From the NCBI GenBank assembly GCA_038236905.1, contig JBBRZG010000197.1:1-5773 (forward strand): a stretch of 5,773 nucleotides of DNA, written 5' to 3'. Both the position numbers and the translations under genes were made by a program. The stretch is from UKL13-2 sp038236905 (GTDB lineage: Bacteria; Pseudomonadota; Gammaproteobacteria; Burkholderiales; Usitatibacteraceae). This document shows positions 5,081 through 5,773 of the stretch, piece by piece. A model generated the notes under the pieces. That model was not told the DNA's origin. It did not search any database and saw nothing but the letters and a program-made list of their open reading frames with translations. How positions within the stretch are numbered: position 1 is the first letter of the stretch; the number at the start of each line of letters is the position of its first letter.

Positions 5081-5773
5081 TTATTTTAAGCTCCCGGATA
5101 AAAACTGCTTCAACCGATCACTTTGCGGATTCGACAATACCTCGCGCGGATCGCCTGTTTCCTCGACAACACCCTTGTGCAAAAAAATCAGGCGGTTGGA
5201 GACTTCGCGTGCGAAGCCCATTTCATGGGTCACGACAATCATCGTGCGCCCTTCGAGCGCCAGATCACGCATGACCTTCAGCACCTCGCCCACCAGCTCG
5301 GGATCAAGCGCCGAGGTAGGCTCATCAAACAGCATCACTTCCGGCTCCATCGCCAGCGCCCGCGCAATCGCGACGCGCTGTTGCTCGCCGCCGGAAAGAT
5401 GCGCCGGGTACATATCTTTACGATGCGCAACACCCACCCGTTGCAGATAATTCTCGGCGCGCGCTACCGCATCTCGTTTGCTCAAGCCAAGCACATGCAT
5501 CGGCGCTTCGATCACATTTTCGAGCGCTGTCATGTGTGCCCATAAATTAAAGTGCTGGAAGACCATGGCCAGTTTCGAACGCATGCGCTGAAGCTGTTTT
5601 GGATTTTTCGCTTTCAGACTTTTGTCGCGATCAGGCGTCAGCTCCAAGAGTTCACCATTCAGCGCGATCACGCCTTGGTCAGGCTGCTCTAGCAAATTGA
5701 TACACCGCAGCAGCGTGCTTTTACCGGAGCCCGAAGACCCAATAATGCTGGTCACATCTCCCGCGTTGGCGGC
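5081..5773 (-). CDS. aotP: Arginine/ornithine ABC transporter ATP-binding protein (5' end outside window)
   Basis: The frame is open to the right edge (reading AANAGDVTSIIGSSG), so about 25-30 N-terminal residues with the real start lie outside; 230 residues are visible. It is the cytoplasmic ATPase of a HisP/ArtP/AotP-type polar amino acid importer, working with a periplasmic binding protein (AotJ) and two permeases (AotQ, AotM). Visible motifs by window residue: Walker A GSSGSGKST (12-20), Q-loop Gln73 in VFQHFNLW, signature LSGGEQQR (126-133), Walker B MLFDEP with catalytic Glu151, D-loop SALD, and switch His183 in VVTHEMGFA. The segments PTSALDPELVGEV and NPQSDRLKQFLSGSLK at the C-terminus are hallmarks of this basic-amino-acid subgroup. 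AHRKDMYPAHLSGG and the neighbouring argR-aru genes favour AotP over HisP or ArtP. A GTG codon at 5755 is internal, just before Walker A, and is not a start. All ATPase motifs are intact. Confidence 0.93.
   Translation of the reverse strand, partial: AANAGDVTSIIGSSGSGKSTLLRCINLLEQPDQGVIALNGELLELTPDRDKSLKAKNPKQLQRMRSKLAMVFQHFNLWAHMTALENVIEAPMHVLGLSKRDAVARAENYLQRVGVAHRKDMYPAHLSGGEQQRVAIARALAMEPEVMLFDEPTSALDPELVGEVLKVMRDLALEGRTMIVVTHEMGFAREVSNRLIFLHKGVVEETGDPREVLSNPQSDRLKQFLSGSLK

Noticed and set aside
5081..5755. aotP starting at the GTG at 5755
   Set aside because: It would begin directly before Walker A (TSIIGSSGSGKST) and lack the N-terminal beta strands every such ATPase has. The frame stays open to the window edge, so the gene is partial.
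1..5773. A novel defence, mobile or otherwise undescribed system
   Set aside because: Every gene is assignable to the known arginine import and succinyltransferase pathway, and no repeats, integrases, transposases or unassigned genes are present.

Overview
This window is a compact, single-strand stretch of arginine uptake and catabolism genes. All six genes are transcribed on the minus strand, so biological order runs from the right edge to the left edge. In that order they are: the ATPase of an arginine/ornithine ABC importer (aotP, 5' end outside the window), an AraC/GlxA-family regulator (argR), succinylornithine/acetylornithine aminotransferase (aruC, also called astC), the two paralogous subunits of arginine N-succinyltransferase (aruF and aruG, both AstA family), and the first 60 codons of succinylglutamate-semialdehyde dehydrogenase (aruD/astD, which runs off the left edge).

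This gene order matches the aot-argR / aruCFGDBE arrangement known from Pseudomonas aeruginosa. The split of arginine succinyltransferase into two subunits and an AraC-type rather than hexameric ArgR also fit that lineage; enterobacteria have a single astA. The base composition is only moderately GC-rich by eye, with many A/T-rich codons, so a gammaproteobacterium near Pseudomonadales/Cellvibrionales but not a high-GC Pseudomonas is my best inference. No marker gene in the window fixes the taxon.

Layout: 5773-5081 aotP (partial); 5080-5028 short gap before argR; 5027-3966 argR; 3965-3885 gap that probably holds the aru promoter and ArgR-type operator; 3884-2484 aruC with a strong Shine-Dalgarno; 2450-1368 aruF; 1371-259 aruG, overlapping aruF by an ATGA; 258-181 gap; 180-1 aruD (partial). 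No stretch over 300 bases lacks a gene. No RNA gene, CRISPR array, insertion sequence or prophage feature was seen.

How the genes work together: AotP powers import of arginine/ornithine. AruFG transfers succinyl from succinyl-CoA to arginine. AruB (not in the window) converts succinylarginine to succinylornithine. AruC transaminates succinylornithine to succinylglutamate semialdehyde, AruD oxidises that to succinylglutamate, and AruE (not in the window) releases glutamate and succinate. The regulator between importer and catabolic genes is the expected arginine-responsive activator. I do not see an undescribed system here. The points worth a second look are the low-complexity tails on AruC, the regulatory gap before aruC, and translation-start details.
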